Assembly (NCBI GenBank): GCA_963697805.1
Contig: CAVOPB010000001.1
Location: 496,001 to 560,000 of the forward strand
Direction of reading: 5' to 3'
Length of the DNA: 64,000 nt
Source of the DNA: VRUE01 sp963697805
GTDB taxonomy: Bacteria; Actinomycetota; Thermoleophilia; Solirubrobacterales; 70-9
Part shown: positions 24,800 through 33,190 of the stretch, piece by piece
Layout: the number at the start of each line of letters is the position of its first letter
How positions within the stretch are numbered: position 1 is the stretch's first letter
Translations under genes and position numbers: made by a program
Notes under the pieces: generated by a model
The model's input: the letters and a program-made list of their open reading frames with translations, nothing else
The model's database searches: none
What the model was told of the DNA's origin: nothing

Positions 24800-25849
24800 G
24801 TGACCGCGCCGAGCGCCCCGGCATCGCCGGGGCGCGTGCTCGCGGGACTCGTGCGCGCGGGCTTGGTCGGAGCCTCGGCGGCGTGCGACGGAAACGTTGG
24901 ATTGCATGAGGAATCGCGATCCAACCCGGTCCACCTCGTTGTGGTGTCGGAGATCCCGAAGCTCGCGGTGAAGCAGCCGGGGCCGGGGCCGGACGCCCCG
25001 GCCTTGGTGGAGGCGGAGATGGCCACATACAGATGGCTGGCCGCAGCGCCGCGGATCGGGTCTCTCGCGCCGAGCCCGACCACCGTCCCGGATCACGAAG
25101 GCTGGCTCGTGCTGGAAGCCCCCGAGGGCGCCCGCACGGTTCACGAGCTGTGGGGGACGCTCGGTGAGGATCTTGCTGTGGTCGCCGCCGAGCTGGGCAA
25201 GACGCTCGCCTCGCTCCACCTCGCCGGTGCGGGGGCCGTGCGGCCGGCGGCACTGCCGGTTGCTCGGAGACCATGGGTCTTCGATCTGCCCGCGGGAGGG
25301 TCCCCCGACTTCGCGGCGGCACATGAGGGGCCGCGCCGAGTGGTGACCGAGCTGCGCGAACGGGCCGACCTGATGGCGCTCGTGGAGGAGGCCGGCAACG
25401 CCTGGTCGGCGCGGGCGCCGATCCACGGCGACATCAAGTGGGACAACGTGCTCGCCCGCCGCGAGCCGGGCGGCGCCTGGCGGCTCTGGCTGATCGACTG
25501 GGAGCTGGCCGGGTGGGGCGATCCGGGCTGGGACGTCGCGGGGCTCGCCGAGACGATCGTGACGACCCAGTTGCTCGCCGGAGGGGCATCCGACGCCGCG
25601 GCGGTGGCGCCGCTCTGCCGGGCCGCCGTTGCCGCCCACTCCGACGCGATCGGGCCGGTCCGGCAGACGAGCACGGACCGGCTCGCCTGCTTCGTCGCGG
25701 CGCGATTCGCGCAGGCGGTTGTGCAGCTGGCGGCGATGGCGACGCATGGTGAGGTCCCCCAGGTCACCGGGGCGCTCCTCGACCTGGCCGCCGCGATAGC
25801 TGTCGACCGGACGGCGTGGGCGCGCACCTTCCTCCCCCCCGGGCGGTGA
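24800..25849 (+). CDS. APH-like kinase, probable LanK-type component
   Basis: 349 residues, GTG start. Aminoglycoside-phosphotransferase/protein-kinase-like fold: KLAVKQP (Lys58, ATP lysine), catalytic loop IHGDIKWDNVLA (Asp211, Asn216) and LIDWELAG (metal-binding Asp233), then helical C-lobe. In class V lanthipeptide systems a kinase of this type phosphorylates Ser/Thr of the precursor before elimination by the HopA1-like partner. Here it sits directly between the Cys-repeat protease-like protein and the HopA1-like gene, so phosphorylation of the tail's Thr/Ser is the obvious hypothesis. Antibiotic resistance is unlikely in this context. Confidence 0.8.
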   Translation: MTAPSAPASPGRVLAGLVRAGLVGASAACDGNVGLHEESRSNPVHLVVVSEIPKLAVKQPGPGPDAPALVEAEMATYRWLAAAPRIGSLAPSPTTVPDHEGWLVLEAPEGARTVHELWGTLGEDLAVVAAELGKTLASLHLAGAGAVRPAALPVARRPWVFDLPAGGSPDFAAAHEGPRRVVTELRERADLMALVEEAGNAWSARAPIHGDIKWDNVLARREPGGAWRLWLIDWELAGWGDPGWDVAGLAETIVTTQLLAGGASDAAAVAPLCRAAVAAHSDAIGPVRQTSTDRLACFVAARFAQAVVQLAAMATHGEVPQVTGALLDLAAAIAVDRTAWARTFLPPGR

Positions 25850-25853
25850 TCCG

Positions 25854-26780
25854 GTGGGCGGAGTCCCCGACAGTTCCGCCGACGCTTTCCGAGTCGCGAT
25901 CGCGACTGCGGAATCGGCCCTCGGGGCGGGCAGTAGGCCGGACGAGCTCCGCGAGCACCTGTACGGAGCTTGGTATGCGGCGCCGATCGAGGACTGCCGC
26001 GTTCCCGTTGACCTCCCTTCCGACCTCGCCGCGGTGCTGCGGGCCGCACATGCCGGAAGTGAGGTGTGGGAGGGGGGCTGGGTCGCTGAGGAGGTCGGGC
26101 CGTCCGCCCAGGTTGTTGCGCGTCGTGGCGAGGAGCGACGCACACTGGAGCGTTGCGAGCACGTGGCGCTCGCTCGTCCTGGCCTCTCCCCCTCGCCCGG
26201 CGACAACCTCCTTGCCCCGGCGCGACGGGATTCCCTCGACAGCCATGGCTGGTGGTGCACGCACTCCCCGGAGTGGAGGCTCGAGGCTCCCGCGCAGGCG
26301 CTGGTGCGCCTCTACTGGAACATCGGCCCCGGCGATGTGGCGGCTCTGGTCCGCGCCCTCTCGGCCCTGCTGATCAGCGCCGCGACGCCCTGGATGCTCA
26401 AGTGTGCCGTCGATCGCAGGGCCTACTCTCGTGCCGACGCTGCCGTCCTCTACTTGCCCCGGGAGGGGGTCGAGGAGCTGCGCGACGGCTTGGATCGGAT
26501 CGCCGGCGCCTTGGATGATCGCTTCCGCAGTGGCGCGCCGCCGCTCGCCCTGCGTGCCCGCCGGGGGCTGGCCGTGTGCGACGACCCGGGCACGGGCGAG
26601 AGCTTCGGCCAGCACCGCTCTCGGCTGATCGCCGAAGGAGTTCTGAGGGCCCGATCCCGCGGCGCCGCGAATCACGCCGACACGGCCCTGGATGCGGTCG
26701 CCGAGCGCCTCCGCGAGGAGGGCGTGCCGGTCGAGCGCCCCTACGTCGCCGACCCCTCCCGGAGGCTGCCGTGGGAGTGA
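25854..26780 (+). CDS. HopA1-like (T3SS effector family) protein, probable phospho-Ser/Thr lyase
   Basis: 308 residues from a GTG four bases after the kinase stop. The C-terminal half carries the HopA1 family pattern: RLYWNIGPGDVAALVRALSA (152-), WMLKCAVDR (Lys183), YSRADAAVLYLPREG (191-205) and CDDPGTGESFGQHRSRLIAEG (242-262). The N-terminal 140 residues are variable. Proteins of this family act as the lyase (LanY role) in class V lanthipeptide synthesis, eliminating phosphate from pSer/pThr to give dehydroamino acids. Overlaps or abuts the LanC-like gene. No secretion signal, and a plant-effector role is unlikely here. Confidence 0.8.
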   Translation: MGGVPDSSADAFRVAIATAESALGAGSRPDELREHLYGAWYAAPIEDCRVPVDLPSDLAAVLRAAHAGSEVWEGGWVAEEVGPSAQVVARRGEERRTLERCEHVALARPGLSPSPGDNLLAPARRDSLDSHGWWCTHSPEWRLEAPAQALVRLYWNIGPGDVAALVRALSALLISAATPWMLKCAVDRRAYSRADAAVLYLPREGVEELRDGLDRIAGALDDRFRSGAPPLALRARRGLAVCDDPGTGESFGQHRSRLIAEGVLRARSRGAANHADTALDAVAERLREEGVPVERPYVADPSRRLPWE

Positions 26781-28033
26781 CGGAGGCCACGCCTGTCGGC
26801 ACCCTGCTGGACCTCGCGGACGACATCGCCGACGCGCTGGCCGAGACCGCGATCGTCGCCGATCATCGATGCACATGGATGCACGGCGACGTGGAGGCGT
26901 CGGACGTGGGCCGGCGCCTTGTTCACCGAACCGGCGACCCCGCGGTCTACCATGGCGACGCAGGCATCGCCTGGGCACTGGCGCATGCAGGAGACGCGCT
27001 CGGCCGCGCCGATCTCTGCGAGCTCGCGCAGTACGGCGCCTCGGGAGCGCTGCGGCGGGCGAGCGCCCGAGTCGGCCGCGGACTTCACGACGGCCTGAGC
27101 GGCGTTGCGATCGCCACGCTGCAAGCCGGGACGGCATTGTCGGACACCGCCCTGGTAGGAGGTGGGCTTGAGCTGCTGGATGAGGCGACCGCTGCTCCGT
27201 TGCCGTCCCAGGAGGTGATCGGGGGAAACGCCGGTGCGCTCGTCGCGCTGATGGCCGCCTATGACGAGACAGAGGAGGATTGGTTGCTGGAGCGGGGGAC
27301 GATGCTCGGGCAGGCGATCTTGGAGGCAGCCGATGGGCACCCCTGGGGATGGTCATGGGCGAGTGGGCGTCCCGGCGAGCCCGGCCTCTGCGGCCTGGCC
27401 CACGGAGCGGGAGGCATTGCCTGGGCCCTCGGCGAGCTCGAGGCCCGGGCCGGTGGGGCGGCGCTCGAGAAGGCCGTCCGCGAGGCTCTGCGCTACGAGC
27501 GCAGCTGGTTCGACCGCCGGCGCAGCAACTGGCCCGACTTGCGGGCAGGAACCGGTCGTGCAAGCGGTCAGCCCGCGTTTCCGACTTGGTGGTGTCACGG
27601 CTCCGTCGGTGCCGGCCTGGTGCGACTGCGCCTTCACGAGCTGGGACGGGAGGAACCGATCCTGCTCGCGGAGGCGGCCGCCGCCCTCCAGTCCAGCGTA
27701 GCCACCGCCACGGGATCGACCGCAGCCGGTCGTCCGCCCGACCACGGACTCACCATGTGCCATGGGATCGGCGGCACGCTCGAACTGCTGCTCACTGCGC
27801 ATTCGGTGCTGGGCGAAGAGGAGCATCTGACTGCCGCTCGCTGGTTGCTCGATCGGGTCGTGGCAATGCTCGGCGACGACGTGGAGCGCTGGCCGGACGG
27901 AGTGGGCGGCCCGGGAGGGGATCCCAGCCTGATGACCGGGTTGGCCGGCACCATGATCCTGCTCCTGAGGGCGGGCGCAGCGCCGATGCCGAGTGTGGGC
28001 CTGTTCCCCTGTCGTCGGGAGACCTTGGGATGA
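26771..28033 (+). CDS. LanC-like lanthionine cyclase
   Basis: 420 residues from the GTG at 26771 (GGAGG six bases upstream; GTG at 26777 is also possible). Alpha-toroid repeats with the LanC zinc site: PTWWCHGSVGAG (Cys275) and LTMCHGIGGT (Cys330, His331); the HGAGG motif GLAHGAGGIAWAL (His211) is also typical. LanC enzymes activate Cys thiols on zinc for addition to dehydroalanine/dehydrobutyrine, forming (methyl)lanthionine. Starts 10 bases inside the HopA1-like gene. With kinase and HopA1-like protein it completes a three-protein synthetase. Being separate, not fused, sets it apart from class III/IV. Confidence 0.88.
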   Translation: MGVTEATPVGTLLDLADDIADALAETAIVADHRCTWMHGDVEASDVGRRLVHRTGDPAVYHGDAGIAWALAHAGDALGRADLCELAQYGASGALRRASARVGRGLHDGLSGVAIATLQAGTALSDTALVGGGLELLDEATAAPLPSQEVIGGNAGALVALMAAYDETEEDWLLERGTMLGQAILEAADGHPWGWSWASGRPGEPGLCGLAHGAGGIAWALGELEARAGGAALEKAVREALRYERSWFDRRRSNWPDLRAGTGRASGQPAFPTWWCHGSVGAGLVRLRLHELGREEPILLAEAAAALQSSVATATGSTAAGRPPDHGLTMCHGIGGTLELLLTAHSVLGEEEHLTAARWLLDRVVAMLGDDVERWPDGVGGPGGDPSLMTGLAGTMILLLRAGAAPMPSVGLFPCRRETLG

Positions 28034-28983
28034 TGGTTGATAAGGAAGTGCGACCTCGTTTCTCCCCCGAGACTCCACCTCTCGCCAAGCGCGACGCTGT
28101 TCGCAAGGTCGGCGTCGGGTTACGCGAGCGGCTGAGTGAAAGCCTCGACACGGCGGGCAAGGCGCTGGTGGCCATCGGTGGCGCCGGGATCTTCTTCTTC
28201 GCTGCCGGTTACTTCGTCGAGTGGCAGAAGTTCAAGCGCGGGGGTCTGCCACCTGACGAGATCCTGCCACTCATCCCGAAGGCACAAGTCGCCGCCGCCG
28301 GGGTCCGTGAGCTGGTGATCTCTATCTTCTTCGGCGCGCTGGTGATTGCCGTGCTCGGATGGGGGGGTGTGCGTATCGCCCGCTGGGCTACTCGCGAACC
28401 AGACAGCTCCTCCAGGCTCCGCCGCCTGGCGGCCAAGGGACTTGCTCAGGAGGCGGTTGCTCCGTCCGTAGGGTTTGGAGCGCTGATCTTCTTGTTCGTC
28501 CCCTTGGACTGGGCCGGAGTAGTCGTCGCGGTTGTTCTGACGCTCCTTCTCTATTACTCACTGCGGCTTATCGCGGCGTATCTGAGGCAGCTGGCCCAAG
28601 ACGAGAACACCTCCTTCCCGCTCTGGAGATTGCTGATTGCTGCCGGTATCGCGGCGGTCGTGCTCAGCGGAGCTCGGCAGCGTGAGTTCCCGGAAGTGCG
28701 ACCTCACGCCCTGGTCATCCTGACGAACCAGCGCAAAATCAAGGGCAGCTACGTCTCCAGCGATTCGAACTCGGTCTTGATCCGGTTCCGCAAGTTACAT
28801 CAACAGCCACAGCTGCTGGTCCTCAAGCGCGAGAACGTCGAGGAACTGCTGCTGGAAAAGGGGATCTACATCTTCCCCGCGGCGAAATCCCTCTTTGGCT
28901 CGATCTTTCAGACCGACTTCTCTTGCATCGCGCCGGAGTGTCGCGCCGGCGATTCGCGCGTCGGGATCTCATCACTGTTCTGA
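28030..28983 (+). CDS. membrane protein coupled to the LanC-like gene
   Basis: 317 residues; ATG at 28030 overlaps the LanC stop (ATGA), so translation is coupled. Hydrophobic segments at about 45-63, 97-118, 143-180 and 200-215; the remaining 100 residues are soluble beta-rich (VRPHALVILTNQRKIKGSYV, LLVLKRENVEELLLEKGIYI). No transporter motif (no Walker box, no permease signature). It may anchor the modified protein or the complex to the membrane; no family recognised. Confidence 0.65.
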   Translation: MMVDKEVRPRFSPETPPLAKRDAVRKVGVGLRERLSESLDTAGKALVAIGGAGIFFFAAGYFVEWQKFKRGGLPPDEILPLIPKAQVAAAGVRELVISIFFGALVIAVLGWGGVRIARWATREPDSSSRLRRLAAKGLAQEAVAPSVGFGALIFLFVPLDWAGVVVAVVLTLLLYYSLRLIAAYLRQLAQDENTSFPLWRLLIAAGIAAVVLSGARQREFPEVRPHALVILTNQRKIKGSYVSSDSNSVLIRFRKLHQQPQLLVLKRENVEELLLEKGIYIFPAAKSLFGSIFQTDFSCIAPECRAGDSRVGISSLF

Positions 28984-29103
28984 AGGCCTACCGGGCGCAT
29001 CAAAGGCACGAGCCACTTCGCATGTAGGCGCTCCTGGCGGTGGGAGTTGGCGATAAACGCGGTTAGGGTCCGACCGAGTCCGAACCGACCGAAAGCAATT
29101 GCC

Positions 29104-29130
29104 AGGCCCCGGTTTCCGGGGCCTTTCTCC
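29104..29130 (+). terminator. Rho-independent terminator
   Basis: Stem GGCCCCGG (29105-29112), loop TTT, CCGGGGCC (29116-29123), then TTTCTCC. About 120 bases downstream of the last gene of the kinase/HopA1/LanC operon. Confidence 0.75.
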
Positions 29131-29134
29131 ATAG

Positions 29135-29170
29135 CGGGGGCCCGATTCGTCTCTGCTACCACCCGCGGAT
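29135..29170. repeat. R2 repeat copy 2
   Basis: GGGGGCCCGATTCGTCTCTG form with one base missing in CTCGCT, then ACCACCCGCGGAT. It sits 88 bases left of P3, at the right end of the module, and directly after the terminator. Confidence 0.75.
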
Positions 29171-29257
29171 TGTCGAGCGAACGACCCTCGCCGCCTAATC
29201 TACGAATGGCGGCGTCGGCCGAAGGAGCCCAGCTTTCCGCGCCGGCTTCCAGTGAGT

Positions 29258-29410
29258 CGGGGAGGCCGGATTTGAACCGGCGACCGCTCGGCCCCCAGCC
29301 GGCGGACACGACTGCCATATGCGTCCGGACGCGTCCCATGCGTCCCCTCCGTCCCCGGCTCTGGACGCATCGGACAGATCGGACGATGCGTCCGGTACCA
29401 AAGTGGTACC
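29258..29410 (-). repeat. P3: tRNA-Pro 3'-half + iteron arm
   Basis: Intact tRNA half, type A arm nearly identical to P2, dyad GGTACCAAAGTGGTACC at 29394-29410. Beyond the dyad it shares the extension CCCCCAGACGAGGCGA... with P4 and P10. Confidence 0.9.
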
Positions 29411-29628
29411 ACGACGCCCATCCCCCAGACGAGGCGACCGGCTGGGGCGGGCAGCGGTTGACAAAAGTGGATCAGAGCCGCACTCGCGGTCGGATGGCCA
29501 CACGATGAGCGACCGCTACCCTGAATAGGAGGGTCCGTTCGCGGCTAGCGCGGATGAGAGACCTGATATGAGGACGGAACCGATCCGACACACGCGTTCG
29601 CCATCCGTTTCCGAAGGGGGTAGATCTG

Positions 29629-29889
29629 GTGAAAGCGGAGCGGCTTCCTGTCCAACGGCCTCCCTCTGTGCGGGTCGCAACGGTCGATGACGCCAAGGCT
29701 GCACAGCGCGATCGGCCCAATGCTCTGAGGGTCGCCCCGCTGAATCACATCATCTGCACCGTCTGCGGTCGGACGCTGATGACGGGCGAGCGTGCTCAGA
29801 GACACGCCCGCAATGGCCACGAGGCGGAAGTCGTCTGCGAGCTGTGTCAGCGGCAGCGCGGCCGTCGCGGCTCGACCCGCGGGAGCTAG
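29629..29889 (+). CDS. small zinc-ribbon protein
   Basis: 86 residues, GTG start. Two CxxC pairs, CTVCGRTLM (residues 43-51) and CELCQRQRG (71-79), with HARNGH between them, so one zinc site is likely. Basic termini. No wider family recognised. First gene of the P3 segment. Confidence 0.55.
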   Translation: MKAERLPVQRPPSVRVATVDDAKAAQRDRPNALRVAPLNHIICTVCGRTLMTGERAQRHARNGHEAEVVCELCQRQRGRRGSTRGS

Positions 29890-29997
29890 GCTCAGGCCGA
29901 CACAGGGAGTGCGTTCAGCTGCGCAGGACCGGCGGGTCCCACCGGTGCTTTCTGGGGTACTCCGCTGTAGCTCGATCCCCGTCGCTTGGCGCGAAAG

Positions 29998-30294
29998 CTA
30001 CTGGAGCTTGTGGTACGCAGCCAGATCGAACCACTCGACGCGGCTTGGCGGATCTTCGACGCCGGCTTCTTTCAGGGCTTGCCCGAGCCGCTCAGCCATG
30101 AAGCGTTCTTGGTCCTCCTGCGAGGCCCAGACCTCGGAGACGATCCAGCCGCCCGGCTTGACTCCGCCACTGTGAAAAAACAGGCCTGCCGGCCAGTCCC
30201 CCTCACCGCTTGCCACATCGATTCCAAGGTGCTCGGTGACCCTTTCATAGCCCTCAACGTCGCCGGCGAACTCCATGATCAGGATCTTTGCCAC
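29998..30294 (-). CDS. antibiotic-biosynthesis-monooxygenase-like small protein
   Basis: 98 residues. MAKILIMEFAGDVEGYERV and PGGWIVSEVWASQEDQERF fit a ferredoxin-like dimeric alpha/beta barrel (ABM/Dabb superfamily). No catalytic residue can be named; many such proteins are of unknown function. Monocistronic, upstream site not strong. Confidence 0.6.
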   Translation of the reverse strand: MAKILIMEFAGDVEGYERVTEHLGIDVASGEGDWPAGLFFHSGGVKPGGWIVSEVWASQEDQERFMAERLGQALKEAGVEDPPSRVEWFDLAAYHKLQ

Positions 30295-30513
30295 CTTGTC
30301 CCTTCATCGCTTGCATATCAAGACGAAGCTGCCACAGCGAACGGAGCGCGTCAAGAGTGAATCACGCAGAGCAGCGCAGAAGGCGGCCGCCCCCGAAGCA
30401 TGGGCTGCTGGACCGCGGCTTCGTCCCATTCCCCGATGTCGACTTCGGCAGCGAGCAGCAATCTCGCGGTGATCCAAGGCGAATCTGGCCCATTTTTCCG
30501 CGTGGAGACCCCA

Positions 30514-31968
30514 TCAGACCGGTGCAGCTTCCGTCGCGAGAACCTCGCGCAGCACCGTTACCCACTGGACGAAGTGGCGGTCGGCGAGGAAGCGCTGGCG
30601 GACGTGCTCGCGGCCGGCCGATGCCATCGCCTGCGCTCGAGTGGGGTCGTCGAGCAGCTCGTCGATCGCCGCGCCGAAGGCGCGCAGATCGGTGGGATCG
30701 TCGATCAAAAGTCCCGTGCGGTGGTCCTCTATCTGATCTCTGTGGCCGCCAACCCGAGTCGCCACCACAGGCCTTGCCTTCCAGAGCCCCTCGGTGACGC
30801 CCAGGCCGAAGCCCTCCTGCACGCTCTTCTTGACCACGACCCCCGCCTTTCGTTGCAGGGCGTTCACCATCAACGCATTTTCGTCGAGGTCCACCATTGG
30901 CAGAGCGACGACGTCGACGCGGCGACGCTGGGGGGCGCTCATGTCCCGCCAGGCCGCGTGGGTCGCCTGCAAGACCGTCCGAGCACCCGGGTCGTCGGCG
31001 ATGGCGCTGGTTGCCGGCCCGGCGACGATCAGGCGGGCTCGGGGATGGCGTACATGCTCTGCAAAGCCCCGCACGATGCCGACGGGGTCCTTCAGCCAGT
31101 CCCAGCGGGCCAGCGCAACCACGAGGCGCTCGCCATCGAGTCGGGGAGCAGCCTCCTCGCGCATCACGCGACAGCGACGCCGCACCTCGACCACTCTGCC
31201 ATTGAGCAGAGGCACGCGAGTCACCCCAACCGGTCGTCTCGCCCGCGCCAGTCCGCAACGTTGGAGGATGGCTTCGGCGTCGGCTGGAACGAGGGGCTGG
31301 TTCTTCGCCGATAGAGGATCGATCGCCGGCGGCAGCACGATCGAGCGCAGCCCTTCCAGCGAGGGCGGTATGTAGTGGCGTCTCGCGAAGACAAAGGCGT
31401 CGGCGGCTTCGATGAAGGGCAGCAGGAACTCCCAGGCCACCTCGACGGCCCCCGGGCTGCCGTCGTCGGGACCGACATGCGATCGCCAGACCACGAGCGC
31501 GCCGCGCTGCTTCATCTCCTCGACGAGGCCCGCGGTCTGCGGATCCTCGAGGATCACAACGTCGCCTTCGCTGACAAGCGAGCGTGCTTTGCTCGCCACA
31601 GAGTGGGTCACCCATTCGTATATCGCCCTATCCCGAGCACCGGGTGGTTGCTCTGGCACACCGTGCAGCAGACTGTGGAGGCGCTTGGTGAAGCGAAAGT
31701 AGGCGGAGGGGGCGGTGAGGACCAGCCAGCGGGTGTCGATCCCGCTGCCCAGCCAGTAGGGCAGCAGCGTCCTGTGCATTTCGGCGACACCACCACCCTG
31801 CGAGGTCGAGTTGATCCACCAGATGGTGCGACCGGCGAACGCAGCCCTCGCTTCTTCGCGGGCAATCCGCAGCCGCTCTCGGGCATTCGGGCGCAGCTGA
31901 TCGTTCAGGGCGTCGAACGAGTGGGGCCGAAGGAGAACCTCACGCAGGTCAACCGGACGCCCGCTCAA
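30514..31968 (-). CDS. GT4 glycosyltransferase, trehalose synthase (TreT) type
   Basis: 484 residues. N-terminal TIWWINSTSQGGGVAEMHRT binds the acceptor side, and the C-terminal VVKKSVQEGFGLGVTEGLWK with ARPVVATRVGGHRDQIEDH is the nucleotide-sugar site. This arrangement and length match trehalose glycosyltransferring synthases (NDP-glucose + glucose to trehalose), also called trehalose phosphorylase/synthase in the family. It may therefore make trehalose as a stress solute. The start lies seven bases from the end of a Hsp20 fragment, so its original promoter region was probably replaced by a deletion. Confidence 0.8.
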   Translation of the reverse strand: MSGRPVDLREVLLRPHSFDALNDQLRPNARERLRIAREEARAAFAGRTIWWINSTSQGGGVAEMHRTLLPYWLGSGIDTRWLVLTAPSAYFRFTKRLHSLLHGVPEQPPGARDRAIYEWVTHSVASKARSLVSEGDVVILEDPQTAGLVEEMKQRGALVVWRSHVGPDDGSPGAVEVAWEFLLPFIEAADAFVFARRHYIPPSLEGLRSIVLPPAIDPLSAKNQPLVPADAEAILQRCGLARARRPVGVTRVPLLNGRVVEVRRRCRVMREEAAPRLDGERLVVALARWDWLKDPVGIVRGFAEHVRHPRARLIVAGPATSAIADDPGARTVLQATHAAWRDMSAPQRRRVDVVALPMVDLDENALMVNALQRKAGVVVKKSVQEGFGLGVTEGLWKARPVVATRVGGHRDQIEDHRTGLLIDDPTDLRAFGAAIDELLDDPTRAQAMASAGREHVRQRFLADRHFVQWVTVLREVLATEAAPV

Positions 31969-31974
31969 GACCTG

Positions 31975-32157
31975 TCACCCCCACGCGGCCATCGAGCGGG
32001 CCATCCAGCTACTCGGGTTTGGACTCGACCAAGATCTCCTGTTTCTCAGCGCCCTTCGGGGCCGAGCATCGCTGAGGTCGCGGAATGCTTGGTCGAGTCG
32101 ATGACGCAGCTCGGCGAAATCCGAGAACGGCCGCCACTCGGTCAGCTCAGTTGCCAT
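31975..32157 (-). pseudogene. Hsp20 (alpha-crystallin) N-terminal fragment
   Basis: 60 codons, of which the first 30 (MATELTEWRPFSDFAELRHR LDQAFRDLSD) are the usual N-terminal arm of small heat shock proteins. The alpha-crystallin domain is missing; the frame runs out into unrelated sequence just before the glycosyltransferase gene. A good ribosome site (AGAAGGA) remains. Likely a remnant left by a deletion, with possible use as leader for the downstream gene. Confidence 0.55.
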
Positions 32158-32373
32158 AGAAGCGTCCTTCTAGGAGCGGACTGTCAATCCAATGAGAGTA
32201 GGCGCCTCCTCGTGTATTCGCGAGGGGGAAAAACCGCACACGAAACGTGGGGATTTTGCGGATGACCGAGGAGGCGAGATAAGGAGAATTCGAGGGCGAA
32301 TCAGTATTCCTCGGGGATCTGCCCGTCGGGGCGAACGCGACGATTGGGATTCCGAAAATGGAAAGGAACATCA

Positions 32374-32598
32374 ATGGCTTCGGCTAGTGATTCGACGAGG
32401 CGGGCACGACCAGGCGACCGCCTGGTGGTCCGCGGGCACCATCAAGGAGAACAACAGCGTGACGGCGAGATCGTGAAGGTGCTCGGCCACGATGGAGCGC
32501 CGCCCTACCTTGTGCGCTGGGAGGACGGCCACGAGTCGGAGGTCTTCCCTGGTTCGGACATCTACATTCAGCACTTTGGGGATTCGCCTCAGCAATAG
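32374..32598 (+). CDS. DUF1918 small protein
   Basis: 74 residues, ATG at 32374 with AAAGGAA upstream. RPGDRLVVRGHHQGEQQRDG, PPYLVRWEDGHESEVFPGSD is the full DUF1918 pattern, a small SH3-like beta protein common in Actinobacteria. Function unknown. Confidence 0.85.
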   Translation: MASASDSTRRARPGDRLVVRGHHQGEQQRDGEIVKVLGHDGAPPYLVRWEDGHESEVFPGSDIYIQHFGDSPQQ

Positions 32599-32688
32599 GG
32601 ACGGTCCGGCCCGCCGATAGGGCGGTCGATGCAAGGTGGACCCTTCGCGTGCGCGAAGTGGAGAAGCCAAAGGAAGGTAGACCCCTTT

Positions 32689-32850
32689 ATGGCCGACGAG
32701 ACGATCACCTTGACGATTTCGATGTCCGACGCAGAGGTGTTGCTGGGCGTCCTTCGAGGGGCGTGCAGGCGTGCGTGCACAGGCGCAAAATCCAGATCCC
32801 GAAAGGTTCTCATTTGCAGAGATTCTGACGGGGTTGGCGACGGCCGATAC
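32689..32850 (+). pseudogene. truncated small gene at a module end
   Basis: Starts MADETITLTISMSDAEVLLG VLRG with AGGAAGG upstream, then loses coding character and runs into R2 at 32852. The first 25 codons look real; the 3' part seems to have been cut off at the junction. Family not recognised. Confidence 0.4.
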
Positions 32851-32851
32851 C

Positions 32852-32885
32852 ACGCCCGATTCGTTTCTCGCTACCACCCGCGGAT
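32852..32885. repeat. R2 repeat copy 3
   Basis: CGCCCGATTCGTTTCTCGCT ACCACCCGCGGATC form, 91 bases left of P4, abutting the truncated small gene. Confidence 0.75.
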
Positions 32886-32975
32886 CGTGGGGCTCAGTCT
32901 AGGTGGCTGGAGCACCTGGGGACGCGGGGACGCGAGGGGACGCATTACACCGGCTCCAGGCTGGGTTTGATGGAT

Positions 32976-33128
32976 CGGGGAGGCCGGATTTGAACCGGCG
33001 ACCGCTCGGCCCCCAGCCGGAGGACGCGACCGCCATATGCGTCCGGACGCGTCCCTTGCGTCCCATGCGTCCCCGCCTCGGGACGCAACGGACAGATCGG
33101 ACGATGCGTCCGGTACCAAGTTGGTACC
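32976..33128 (-). repeat. P4: tRNA-Pro 3'-half + iteron arm
   Basis: Intact tRNA half, type A arm, dyad GGTACCAAGTTGGTACC at 33112-33128, same extension after the dyad as P3 and P10. Confidence 0.9.
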
Positions 33129-33190
33129 ACGCCCATCCCCCAGACGAGGCGAACCGCCTGGGGCCAGGCAAAGCGGTTGACCAGGTCGAC

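Noticed and set aside
24800..25849. Aminoglycoside resistance gene
   Set aside because: Motifs fit the APH fold, but operon context with HopA1-like and LanC-like genes points to peptide modification.
25854..26780. Type III secretion effector
   Set aside because: HopA1 similarity is real, but there is no secretion system and the family also serves as the lyase in class V lanthipeptide synthesis.
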